Assembly (NCBI GenBank): GCA_030682575.1
Contig: JAUXNX010000016.1
Location: forward strand, 186,001-250,000
DNA: 64,000 nt
Direction: 5' to 3'
Origin: Gammaproteobacteria bacterium
GTDB lineage: Bacteria > Pseudomonadota > Gammaproteobacteria > Pseudomonadales > Pseudohongiellaceae
Positions 26,014-33,190 of the stretch are shown piece by piece (the first letter of the stretch is position 1; each line of letters begins with the position of its first letter). The notes beneath the pieces are model-generated. The model had not been told where the DNA came from. It saw only the letters and a program-made list of their open reading frames with translations, and did no database searches. Position numbers and translations under genes: made by a program.

Positions 26014-26525
26014 TTCACACCGAAGGCAATTACCTCTGTTCTGCACAGCCATCGGTTACCCCACCGATCGTTCATTGCTGGCTGACGCTTCACTTTGCGG
26101 CCGCTGGAAAGGAGAGTTTTTTCCAGCCAGCGAATCTGTGGAAACAGAACATCGAGAGCCTCTGGTGTAAATCTCCAGTAATCATTCGGATATGCGTGAA
26201 CACGCCAGATGAATGGCACGCTCAGAAGCATTGTTCCTTCCTCTACCAAGCATTCCTGTAGAGTGCTGGCCACTTCCCAAGGACGAGATGAATGCTCGAG
26301 AACGGAACAGCAGTCCACGTGATCGAACTTGCCCAACTCTCCTGGAAGCCGCGCTTCCAGGTTGTGCACGTGATCGACGCCGTCGCCTTCGAGCATGTCG
26401 ACGCCAATAGCATTCCCGTAGAGGTCTCGTCGATCTGATCGACCTTCGTATATCTTGCTGCCGGATACCAGCGTCCGACCTGGCCGAACATCATGCTGCT
26501 TCAACAACGAGTCAACGCTGATCAT
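25995..26525 (-). CDS. class I SAM-dependent methyltransferase
   Basis: A 176-residue protein from ATG 26525, overlapping the upstream gene's stop (ATGA). The SAM motif region reads VSGSKIYEGR...GNAIGVDMLEGDGVD, followed by FDHVDCCSVLEHSSRPWEV (motif with LEH) and MLLSVPFIWRVHAYPNDYWRFTP, a combination common in methyltransferases of surface-polysaccharide clusters. The 18-bp overlap with the next gene indicates tight coupling. Confidence 0.72.
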   Translation of the reverse strand: MISVDSLLKQHDVRPGRTLVSGSKIYEGRSDRRDLYGNAIGVDMLEGDGVDHVHNLEARLPGELGKFDHVDCCSVLEHSSRPWEVASTLQECLVEEGTMLLSVPFIWRVHAYPNDYWRFTPEALDVLFPQIRWLEKTLLSSGRKVKRQPAMNDRWGNRWLCRTEVIAFGVKCTSSS

Positions 26526-27361
26526 CAGAGAGCTTCCATCCAATTCTTGTAGGTGCGTGCGACATCGGACAAGGTCAGCTGAGCCGCCCTCATTTCCCGC
26601 GCAATTTCTGTGCGAACCTGGAACGAGGTGAGCCTGTCAAATGCGCCAGCAAGGTCAACGGGAGCGGTGACAAAAGTCTCTGCTCCACAGGCCACAGACT
26701 GATAGCCAGCTTCAACGCTGCACACTGCTGGGAGTCCGAGCGCATGCAGGTTGCTGAGCTTCGTGCCAGGCTTCCAATTGCGCGCCGGATACCCGCCGCC
26801 GTGACGCAGGGCAATGCCAATATCCGCTCTGCGCATATCTCCGTTGATCATCAGCTCCCATCCGCGCCGGGCGCACTCCGCATCCAGAGCCCAGCGCCAG
26901 CGACCAAGATACCCTTCATCCCCTTCGTAACCGACGACTGAGATTGTCTCGCGAATCTCTGCAGGGTGATCAACGTATCGCTGCCACGAGTGGTGAGGCA
27001 GCACGGTGGAAGGGCCCAGAAAACCAGAGTCCGTCTGCATTTGCGGTGTTCCGAAAATCACTGCATCAGGCCGCAGCCTGGCCAGCGTTCGGCGAATCCA
27101 CGCTCTTGATTCATCGGACTCCCAGAGCGAAGGCTGCGGCCAGCAGTCCACCATGTCGAACACCCAGCGCTTACCGCTGCGGCGGATAGTGTTCAGCAGC
27201 ATCTCTGGAACACGCTTCACAACGACGATCAGGTCTGACTCTATGCAGTCACGCAGCGCGGCCATCGGCCTTACGCGCGCACCGATTGCTGACCCGAGTT
27301 GCTCGCCGCGAATACGCCAGCTGCCGGAGATGCCGCCCTTTCCTGTGACCAGTATTTTCAC
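26525..27361 (-). CDS. GT-B-type glycosyltransferase-like protein
   Basis: A 278-residue protein. GTG 27361 overlaps the previous stop (GTGA) and starts a natural KILVTGKGGISGSWRIRGEQL beginning. It has an acceptor-domain-like N-terminus and a donor-domain segment GTKLSNLHALGLPAVCSVEAGYQSVACGAETFVTAP, as seen in GT4-like enzymes. The frame upstream of 27361 is open but overlaps the previous gene. It is a candidate sugar transferase of the cassette. Confidence 0.6.
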   Translation of the reverse strand: MKILVTGKGGISGSWRIRGEQLGSAIGARVRPMAALRDCIESDLIVVVKRVPEMLLNTIRRSGKRWVFDMVDCWPQPSLWESDESRAWIRRTLARLRPDAVIFGTPQMQTDSGFLGPSTVLPHHSWQRYVDHPAEIRETISVVGYEGDEGYLGRWRWALDAECARRGWELMINGDMRRADIGIALRHGGGYPARNWKPGTKLSNLHALGLPAVCSVEAGYQSVACGAETFVTAPVDLAGAFDRLTSFQVRTEIAREMRAAQLTLSDVARTYKNWMEAL

Positions 27362-28083
27362 TTCAGCGCAGCATCCAGGAGGCGTCGAAAAGGAATTCCA
27401 TCGGTGATTTCTGAGAGGCGCCACTGCGCCCACGCAAGCCTGCGAAACATCTCCAGCCGGCCATTGTCGGTATTGTCTTGTTCCGCGATCCAGTTCGGCA
27501 TATGAGACTCAACCGGGATGCCCCACATCAATGCCTTGATTGCGGCACCACTTCCCCACGTGATCACCTTTCCGGCTCTGGCGAGATCTGCTTCCAACGA
27601 GATCGCCGCTCTGATGCCTGGGTGCTGTCTGGTCCTGCCCGGGATTCCACTGCCCCACGTTCTTGGCATCGCCACAGGTGCGCTGCCGATTCCACGCTGC
27701 AGCAGGATCACCGTCTCACCCTGCGTGCGCCACGGCAGCAGATCAATTGCGAGCGAGTCCCATCGCTCCGAGTCTCCTACTGGAAAGTTTCCCGCAGTGT
27801 TGTGATGGCTGCGCGCGATCGTGTACCAGCTTTCACCAGCGAACTCATTTCCCCAGGAAGCATTCTCTGCAACAACTACCGCGTTGCCAGCGGACTCAAA
27901 ACGACGAGCCGCAGCATCTGCATCGCCAATTCTGTTCCAGGTGACAAATATGTCTGATCCTTCCGGCTTTCTGGGTATCCCATCAACAGCGAGGAAACCG
28001 AGCGAGGCGAGGCCTGCGACAAACGCTGCACGGCGAGCTGGAACTGTATACCGCAGATTGAGCCACGCGCGAGGTCTAACCAT
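27358..28083 (-). CDS. capsule-type glycosyltransferase-like protein
   Basis: A 241-residue protein. Sequence such as GSDIFVTWNRIGDADAAARRFESAGNAVVVAENASWGN and LARAGKVITWGSGAAIKALMWGIPVESHMPNW resembles capsule polysaccharide biosynthesis/export-type proteins with a GT-B C-terminal lobe. It shares its C-terminal pattern with the protein at 25174, suggesting duplication within the cassette. It is the first cassette gene after the head-tail adaptor, with an 8-bp overlap. Confidence 0.5.
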   Translation of the reverse strand: MVRPRAWLNLRYTVPARRAAFVAGLASLGFLAVDGIPRKPEGSDIFVTWNRIGDADAAARRFESAGNAVVVAENASWGNEFAGESWYTIARSHHNTAGNFPVGDSERWDSLAIDLLPWRTQGETVILLQRGIGSAPVAMPRTWGSGIPGRTRQHPGIRAAISLEADLARAGKVITWGSGAAIKALMWGIPVESHMPNWIAEQDNTDNGRLEMFRRLAWAQWRLSEITDGIPFRRLLDAALK

Positions 28084-28438
28084 CGTTCACGCCGTCCTCG
28101 CAGCGCAGCCTCCACTCCTGCCTTCCCGTCACGTCAGTTTCTATCGACCTGATGTTGAAGACTCGGCCATCCCAAAGTATTCGCCATTTGTAGAATGCCT
28201 GGATATCAACATCGAACCAGCGCAGATTGATTCGAGCGGTAGTCTCCGCCTGAATCGCCCCGGCTGCGACCATCTCCTTGCCGGGACCCGTCAGCACTTC
28301 TGCCGGTACGGCCTCAAGCGGCGTGTTGGAATCCAGAAACACAGTTGCCCAAGCGGTGGAAAAACCACCAGAGGTTTGGCTCTGTATCTCAAGTGGCCAC
28401 TGAATTTCGACGCGGTGGCGTAAACGACCAGCCCTCAT
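28076..28438 (-). CDS. head-tail adaptor (head closure) protein
   Basis: A 120-residue protein with the family opening MRAGRLRHRVEIQWP, the middle GGFSTAWATVFLDSNTPLEAVPAEV, and the end YKWRILWDGRVFNIRSIETDVTGRQEWRLRCEDG. These are the classic elements of SPP1 gp16-type phage head-tail adaptors. It overlaps the connector gene by 4 bp. Confidence 0.9.
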   Translation of the reverse strand: MRAGRLRHRVEIQWPLEIQSQTSGGFSTAWATVFLDSNTPLEAVPAEVLTGPGKEMVAAGAIQAETTARINLRWFDVDIQAFYKWRILWDGRVFNIRSIETDVTGRQEWRLRCEDGVNDG

Positions 28439-28749
28439 ATCCCCAAGCCTTTGCGATGGAAGTGCAGGATATTTTCTGCAGCAGGATTGGCAACGAAGAT
28501 CGTTCCGACAATTGAGGCCTCTCGCAGGTTAAAGTAATCGCCTACCAGAAGAAGAATTGCTCTGCGCACATCAGCTGGAACAACATCTTCTGAGGACTCT
28601 GAATCAGATACCCAAGGCACCAGCGGGCGATTCATGAACTGCTCTGCATATGCTTCCGCAGAATCGATGCAGTCCTGAATGTCTGCATCCTGCGATGTGC
28701 CGATGACATTCAACTGCCGCCTGGCGCTCTCTAGTGTGGTGATGCTCAA
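28435..28749 (-). CDS. head-tail connector protein (gp6-like)
   Basis: A 104-residue mostly helical protein: LESARRQLNVIGTSQDADIQDCIDSAEAYAEQFMNRPL and VPADVRRAILLLVGDYFNLREAS are diagnostic of HK97 gp6/phage_connect_1 neck proteins that attach to the portal ring. Position between capsid-proximal genes and the adaptor is canonical. Confidence 0.9.
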   Translation of the reverse strand: MSITTLESARRQLNVIGTSQDADIQDCIDSAEAYAEQFMNRPLVPWVSDSESSEDVVPADVRRAILLLVGDYFNLREASIVGTIFVANPAAENILHFHRKGLGI

Positions 28750-29135
28750 TTCAATGCTTCCTCGAGAGTCATGCGCGGAAATGCAGTAAGCGCTGTGGCT
28801 CGGCTGCAGTTGATGATTTCAATACTGGGGTTGTCTCTTCTGAGCTGCGCAAACTGCGATGGCCAGGTGTGTATGGCACCGGCGTTGGCAAGACTGGCCG
28901 GATGGTTTCCGTGCCAGTGGCGCTTACCTTGGCTATGCTTCAGGTCGTAGCCCAACAAGATCACGCGCGTAGCACCGCGGGCGATCGCCAGAGAGATCGC
29001 GCCGGCCCCCGAGTTTCCATATCCCTTGATCTGGTAGTGCGGCACTGGATTGGTGCCCTGGTTCAGGGTTGCCAACTCACCTTCGAACTTGGTGACAACT
29101 TCAGGCAGATATTCACCCCACCAAGCTTGATCCAT
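28746..29135 (-). CDS. DUF115/MptE-like protein, start unclear
   Basis: From ATG 29135 the protein has 129 residues and shows GYGNSGAGAISLAIARGATRVILLGYD and IEIINCSRATAL, paralogous to the 22345 protein. The same frame is open much further upstream, to beyond 29420, and there encodes the missing N-terminal half (TVVCIASGPSLTAGDC and FRIAPWADVLWAMDQAWW) but has no ATG, GTG or TTG. That stretch is overlapped in another frame by the gene at 29162. The protein is either truncated or made by a frameshift at a C7 run (see findings). Confidence 0.55.
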   Translation of the reverse strand: MDQAWWGEYLPEVVTKFEGELATLNQGTNPVPHYQIKGYGNSGAGAISLAIARGATRVILLGYDLKHSQGKRHWHGNHPASLANAGAIHTWPSQFAQLRRDNPSIEIINCSRATALTAFPRMTLEEALN

Positions 29136-29161
29136 GGCCCAGAGAACATCTGCCCACGGGG

Positions 29162-29557
29162 CTATTCTGAAGCTGGTGTTGGTGACGATGACCGTCTTGG
29201 TTTGCGCGTCGCAGTCTCCGGCTGTGAGGCTGGGTCCGCTGCTGGCTGGGCCGCAGTGTCCCGGCTCGCAGGCTCCTGTGCTGGTGTCGGCGTGGCGTCC
29301 GCAGCAGCTGCAGCTTTCTCTCCACCGTCTGACGAGCTCGCAGTCTCCGGCTGTGAGGCTGGGTCCGCTGGCAATGCAGACGACGGTTCGCCAGCGGGTG
29401 GCGCTGGGGGGGTGTTGCCGACTGTCACCTCCTTGACAAGGCCATTTGCAGAGAGCTTGTCGAACTTCGCCTTGCTCATGAGATACGCGGGTGAGCTGGC
29501 CGTTTTCATCTTTCCGTCGAGAAAGGATCTGATCGGTTTGGCAAGAACGTCTTTCAT
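29162..29557 (-). CDS. small capsid-proximal protein with Ala/Pro-rich tail
   Basis: A 131-residue protein. The first 48 residues (MKDVLAKPIRSFLDGKMKTA..., MSKAKFDKLSANGLVKEVTV) look like the short proteins following HK97-type capsid genes. The rest is Ala/Pro/Glu-rich (TPPAPPAGEPSSALPADP, AAAAADATPTPAQEP) and contains DPASQPETA twice, from a DNA repeat. From residue about 50 its coding sequence overlaps, one frame apart, a DUF115-like frame. Function unknown. Confidence 0.55.
   Translation of the reverse strand: MKDVLAKPIRSFLDGKMKTASSPAYLMSKAKFDKLSANGLVKEVTVGNTPPAPPAGEPSSALPADPASQPETASSSDGGEKAAAAADATPTPAQEPASRDTAAQPAADPASQPETATRKPRRSSSPTPASE
29209..29241. repeat. 33-bp direct repeat, copy 1
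   Basis: The plus strand reads TCGCAGTCTCCGGCTGTGAG followed by GCTGGGTCCGCTG. The identical 33 bases recur at 29338-29370, exactly 129 bp away, so the spacing keeps every reading frame. It encodes part of DPASQPETA in one frame and SGPSLTAGDC in another. Confidence 0.9.
29338..29370. repeat. 33-bp direct repeat, copy 2
   Basis: Identical to 29209-29241. In the DUF115 frame this copy carries the better N-terminal context (TVVCIASGPSLTAGDC), so it is likely the ancestral copy and the one at 29209 the product of a 129-bp tandem duplication or recombination; this is inference. Confidence 0.9.
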
Positions 29558-29616
29558 TTCATCTCCTCAAAATGCGGGCCCGTCTCCAGGCCCGCATCAG
29601 CGCCTATCAGTTGGTG

Positions 29617-30807
29617 TTACCAGCTCGCTGACAGCGAGCCAGTGACGAAGGCTTCGGGGCGATACACGGAAAATGCCAGACGCTCTTCAGCGCGGATGGT
29701 TACCATGTTCTTCTCGAAGTCCTTGTCGTTCTCAGTGGAGATGAGAATTTCAATGCCCATGCGATCGAAGATCTGCGCGGCCATTGAGAAGGCACCGACC
29801 AGGAATTCGTCCTGATTGATGGCCTGAGTTTCAGCAACAGGCAGATTCCACAGGCGTGGCACAGTGCCTTCCTGAGGCTTGGCGATGATGTAGCGATTCT
29901 CGCTGTCCTTGGTCAGCTCGATAGTCGCCCAGTCGGTTGGGTGCAGCACGATACCTGTGGAGGGGAACTCCGCCAGTGTGGCCTGCAGCAGCGCCAAGCG
30001 AATGCGATCGATCATCTGGCCAGCAGTGACTGCAACACCAGAAGGCATTGAGTAAGCGCTCGCCTGAGGGATGATGCCGTGCACATTGTTGCCTGTGCCG
30101 TTCCCGTACAGCAGTTGCGCTTCTTCAGCCAGCAACAGACCGTAACGCGCCCGCACATCAATGTAGCTCTGAAGTGCAGGCGCATCGTCCAGGATCTGAC
30201 GAGACGCTTTGAACAGGTGCGCGATCGTGCGTACGGCCGCTGTTTCCAGTTCGAACGTGATGTCGGAATACGGCTTGCCATTCGCCGGATTCTCGCTCAC
30301 GGTCGTTGCAGCGTTCGTGAAACCGCTCTCCCGTACGTACTCGATGCTATTGCTCTCGGTAGTGCCAGGAGCAACGAGTTCGCGAATCGTCATGCGGCGA
30401 GTCGGGGGCGTGACCACACCTGGGATGCGCTGTGCTTCCACCAACGCCCCGCCGGAGGTGGAGGTGATGGCGGCACGTGGAACCTGCACGCGCTGTGAGC
30501 CACGGAAGGAGCTATTCACATTGCCCTCCTTCAACGCGTTCACAACCAACTGGCCGGCGCTTTCCTGAACTTCAGGCTCGTCGCGCTGATCGGCTTTCAC
30601 CAGTCTCTGCTCGGCGGCCTGCAGCCTCGCCTGCAGTTCGCCCTGCGCTGTCAAAAGCTTGTCCACCTGATCGCGAGTCTCGGCATTCATTTCGCCGTAA
30701 TTCTTGATCTGGCGGTTGGTTTCCTCAGCAGCAGCTTTGATGCTGTCGCCTACGACCTTGATGCTGTCGTTGAGCTGTTTAACCTGTACTTCAATTGAAT
30801 CGGCCAT
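29617..30807 (-). CDS. major capsid protein, HK97 family
   Basis: A 396-residue protein. Residues 1-75 are a coiled-coil scaffolding (delta) domain. Then come the HK97 capsid motifs GGALVEAQRIPGVVTPPTRRMTIRELVAPGTT, PYSDITFELETAAVRTIAHLFKASRQILDDAPALQSYID and LLYGNGTGNNVHGIIP, and the end VTIRAEERLAFSVYRPEAFVTG. It forms the head shell. The delta domain is probably removed by the protease at 30810. Confidence 0.95.
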   Translation of the reverse strand: MADSIEVQVKQLNDSIKVVGDSIKAAAEETNRQIKNYGEMNAETRDQVDKLLTAQGELQARLQAAEQRLVKADQRDEPEVQESAGQLVVNALKEGNVNSSFRGSQRVQVPRAAITSTSGGALVEAQRIPGVVTPPTRRMTIRELVAPGTTESNSIEYVRESGFTNAATTVSENPANGKPYSDITFELETAAVRTIAHLFKASRQILDDAPALQSYIDVRARYGLLLAEEAQLLYGNGTGNNVHGIIPQASAYSMPSGVAVTAGQMIDRIRLALLQATLAEFPSTGIVLHPTDWATIELTKDSENRYIIAKPQEGTVPRLWNLPVAETQAINQDEFLVGAFSMAAQIFDRMGIEILISTENDKDFEKNMVTIRAEERLAFSVYRPEAFVTGSLSASW

Positions 30808-30809
30808 GG

Positions 30810-31700
30810 TTAGGCTCCTTTGATTCTCTGGATGTTTTCGAACGCCTCTTGAAGCGAAGCGGAGATTGCAGTCTCGACAGCGCTGGGCGTGTCGGTCGTG
30901 TCAGCGCTGGGCGTGCCACCGCCAGCAGCGCTGAGCATGCTGGACTTGATTTCGTTGGTGAGGGACTTGCGCTCGCTGCGCGGGATTCCGGCGCGAGCCA
31001 GGGCGGCATCCATGCGCCGCATCGTGACGTTGCGATCCGCTTCTGCAGCGGGCTCTTCCTTGACGGCGTCAGACTCCAGCAGGGCATCAGCCCAACCTTT
31101 GTCCACCGCTTCCTTGCCGCCTATCCATGTTTCTGAATCCATCTGAGCAATAACTTCGGCGATATCCACGCCTGATCGCATCGCGTAGATATCCGCGATC
31201 GTGTTGTCGAAAGGCTCAAGCCACTCGGCAATCTCGCGCAGGTCATTACGATTGCCGCATGCACAAACCCAGGCGTTGTGGATCATGAAGAAAGCGGCAC
31301 GGCCAATCCGGATTACGTCACCCGCCATGGCAATGAAGGATGCCGCTGATGCCGCCAAGCCGATCACATTCACGGTAACCATGCCCTTGTGCTCTCGCAG
31401 AAGGTTGTAAATAGCCAGCCCTTCGAACACGTCTCCGCCCGGGCTGTTGATATTGACGATCACATCAGTGTCGTTCCCGATCGCACGCAACGCTGCGGAA
31501 ATTCTCTTTGCAGTCACGCCCTCACCCGTCCACCAGTCATAGCCGATCGGCTCGTAGATCGTGATGGTGCGATCAGGATCGTCACCTGCGGCAGACTTCA
31601 CTGATGGATTCCAGCGGTCAAGCGCACGCGGTACCAGGTCGCACTGAACGCCCGCGCGAGCGCGTGCCTCCGGAGCTGCCGGAAGGTTATGTGAATTCAT
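30810..31700 (-). CDS. head maturation protease, ClpP-like
   Basis: A 296-residue protein. ClpP-type catalytic elements are visible: INSPGGDVFEGLAIYNLLREH, the serine in GLAASAASFIAMAGD (residue about 124), and the histidine in FFMIHNAW. The C-terminal 80 residues are helical and Ala/Ser-rich and may act in scaffolding. It lies between portal and capsid genes as in HK97-like phages. Confidence 0.92.
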   Translation of the reverse strand: MNSHNLPAAPEARARAGVQCDLVPRALDRWNPSVKSAAGDDPDRTITIYEPIGYDWWTGEGVTAKRISAALRAIGNDTDVIVNINSPGGDVFEGLAIYNLLREHKGMVTVNVIGLAASAASFIAMAGDVIRIGRAAFFMIHNAWVCACGNRNDLREIAEWLEPFDNTIADIYAMRSGVDIAEVIAQMDSETWIGGKEAVDKGWADALLESDAVKEEPAAEADRNVTMRRMDAALARAGIPRSERKSLTNEIKSSMLSAAGGGTPSADTTDTPSAVETAISASLQEAFENIQRIKGA

Positions 31701-31710
31701 GGGGTTGTCC

Positions 31711-33033
31711 TCAAGAAGTTTTCGGGGTCGGCTGCTCAGGGTCGTTGAGCCAGTTGATCAGTGCATTTCGAGCTGCTGCTTCAGATCCAGATTGACCAAG
31801 CTGATCCAGTGGCACGAGGTTGCTTTGCACTGTCAGCACGTCTGCGTTTCCACCACGCCTGGGCAGATTTTCTTTTACGCGCATGTCGTCGCGGGTATAG
31901 ATTCCGTTCTGGCCCATGATGGAATAGAAAGAGGCCCTGGCAGCGCTGTCTGCCTTCAGGAATCCCTCCAGGGAGAATTCGGAATACAGCTTTATCCGGT
32001 CCACTGGGGTCATGAGCCACTTATTCACGCACTGTTGTATCTGCGTGGTAATGGAAGATATCCCGAATGTCAGGAACGCAATCATCTGCTGCTCCAGGCC
32101 AGTGCCCCAATTGCTGCCTTTGTCGGTGTGGCCAACCATCCAAGGAGGGCATCCGAACCAACGGCATATCTCCTCGACACTATAGTTTCGAGATTCAAGA
32201 AGCTGCGCATCGGCAGGATTTATCCCGATCGACTCAGGCTTTACTCCCTGCTCAAGGACAGGAGACTTTCCGGCGTTGAGAGCCCCGGAAATTGTGGCGA
32301 CATACTCCCGAAATTCGTCTCGCTGGGCAGGCTTCAGAACACGATCAACCGAGAACGCTACAGCGGGCATCATTCCGTTTTTGAATGTGCTGTTCGCAGC
32401 ATCGTCCGCAGACATCGCTGCGCCGAAAACATCAACGCCATACCGGATTGCTGAGAGCCCAACCTTTCCATCCAAGGAGAATGCAGGGATGTGAAACATG
32501 TCGGCGCGCTTGATCTCTCGCTCTGCTCCCTTGGGGGGCGTGTAGTAATAGCGCGGCACGCCGTCTGCCTTGCCAAGATCCAGCCTCACTTTGCTCGGCA
32601 GCAGGAAATCCAGGGCAACAACACGGCCAGCAGATCTGTGAATCTCGCAGTAGGCGTTGCCCCACAGAAGCATAGATGCAACCACCGCCTGCCAAAACTG
32701 GAAGGCTGTCATGTCAGCATTGGGATTCGCGTGGACCACGTCGTAAAGTGAGAAGGACCTGGCGTCGACTCTTCCTCCGTCTGCCTGTCTTTCGTAAATG
32801 CCCAATGGCAGGCCCGCAACGGCAGTGGACAGCAGTCGAACACAAGCCCACACGGTGGAGAGTTTCATCGCGCTGTTGGCTGTGACAGACTTGCCGCTGC
32901 TCGAAGTCACACCGCTGAACTGCGACCAGAATGAGCCATCCGTAAGCGCTATGGAGCGGCCGAACCAATCCGCCAGAGATGCCTGAGGCGAAAGGGTCGC
33001 CCGAGCAATTACCTCCCTCAGAGACCTACTCAC
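31711..33033 (-). CDS. portal protein, HK97 family
   Basis: A 440-residue protein with SAMKLSTVWACVRLLSTAVAGLPLGIY, MTAFQFWQAVVASMLLWGNAYCEI, FGAAMSADDAANSTFKNG and FGCPPWMVGHTDKGSNWGTGLEQQ, all typical HK97-type portal elements. It forms the dodecameric DNA entry ring. It overlaps the small membrane protein gene by 8 bp. Confidence 0.95.
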   Translation of the reverse strand: MSRSLREVIARATLSPQASLADWFGRSIALTDGSFWSQFSGVTSSSGKSVTANSAMKLSTVWACVRLLSTAVAGLPLGIYERQADGGRVDARSFSLYDVVHANPNADMTAFQFWQAVVASMLLWGNAYCEIHRSAGRVVALDFLLPSKVRLDLGKADGVPRYYYTPPKGAEREIKRADMFHIPAFSLDGKVGLSAIRYGVDVFGAAMSADDAANSTFKNGMMPAVAFSVDRVLKPAQRDEFREYVATISGALNAGKSPVLEQGVKPESIGINPADAQLLESRNYSVEEICRWFGCPPWMVGHTDKGSNWGTGLEQQMIAFLTFGISSITTQIQQCVNKWLMTPVDRIKLYSEFSLEGFLKADSAARASFYSIMGQNGIYTRDDMRVKENLPRRGGNADVLTVQSNLVPLDQLGQSGSEAAARNALINWLNDPEQPTPKTS

Positions 33034-33190
33034 TCGTCATGCCCTTGCGAAGGAATCCAGTGATCGCGAAGAGAGAAAAGGCGGCTGCAATAAATGACCA
33101 GCCGACGCCGGCCAATAGGAAAACCCCGCATATCAAGCAGCCAAATCCTGCCAATGCTGTGAGGATGAAAATAGTCAGCGGTGTATTCAT
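33026..33190 (-). CDS. small two-helix membrane protein
   Basis: A 54-residue protein starting at ATG 33190, overlapping the terminase stop (TAATG). It is almost entirely two hydrophobic helices (PLTIFILTALAGFGCLICGVF and GWSFIAAAFSLFAITGFL) followed by a short charged tail. Its place between terminase and portal genes is unusual for a membrane protein; the function is unknown. Confidence 0.6.
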   Translation of the reverse strand: MNTPLTIFILTALAGFGCLICGVFLLAGVGWSFIAAAFSLFAITGFLRKGMTSE

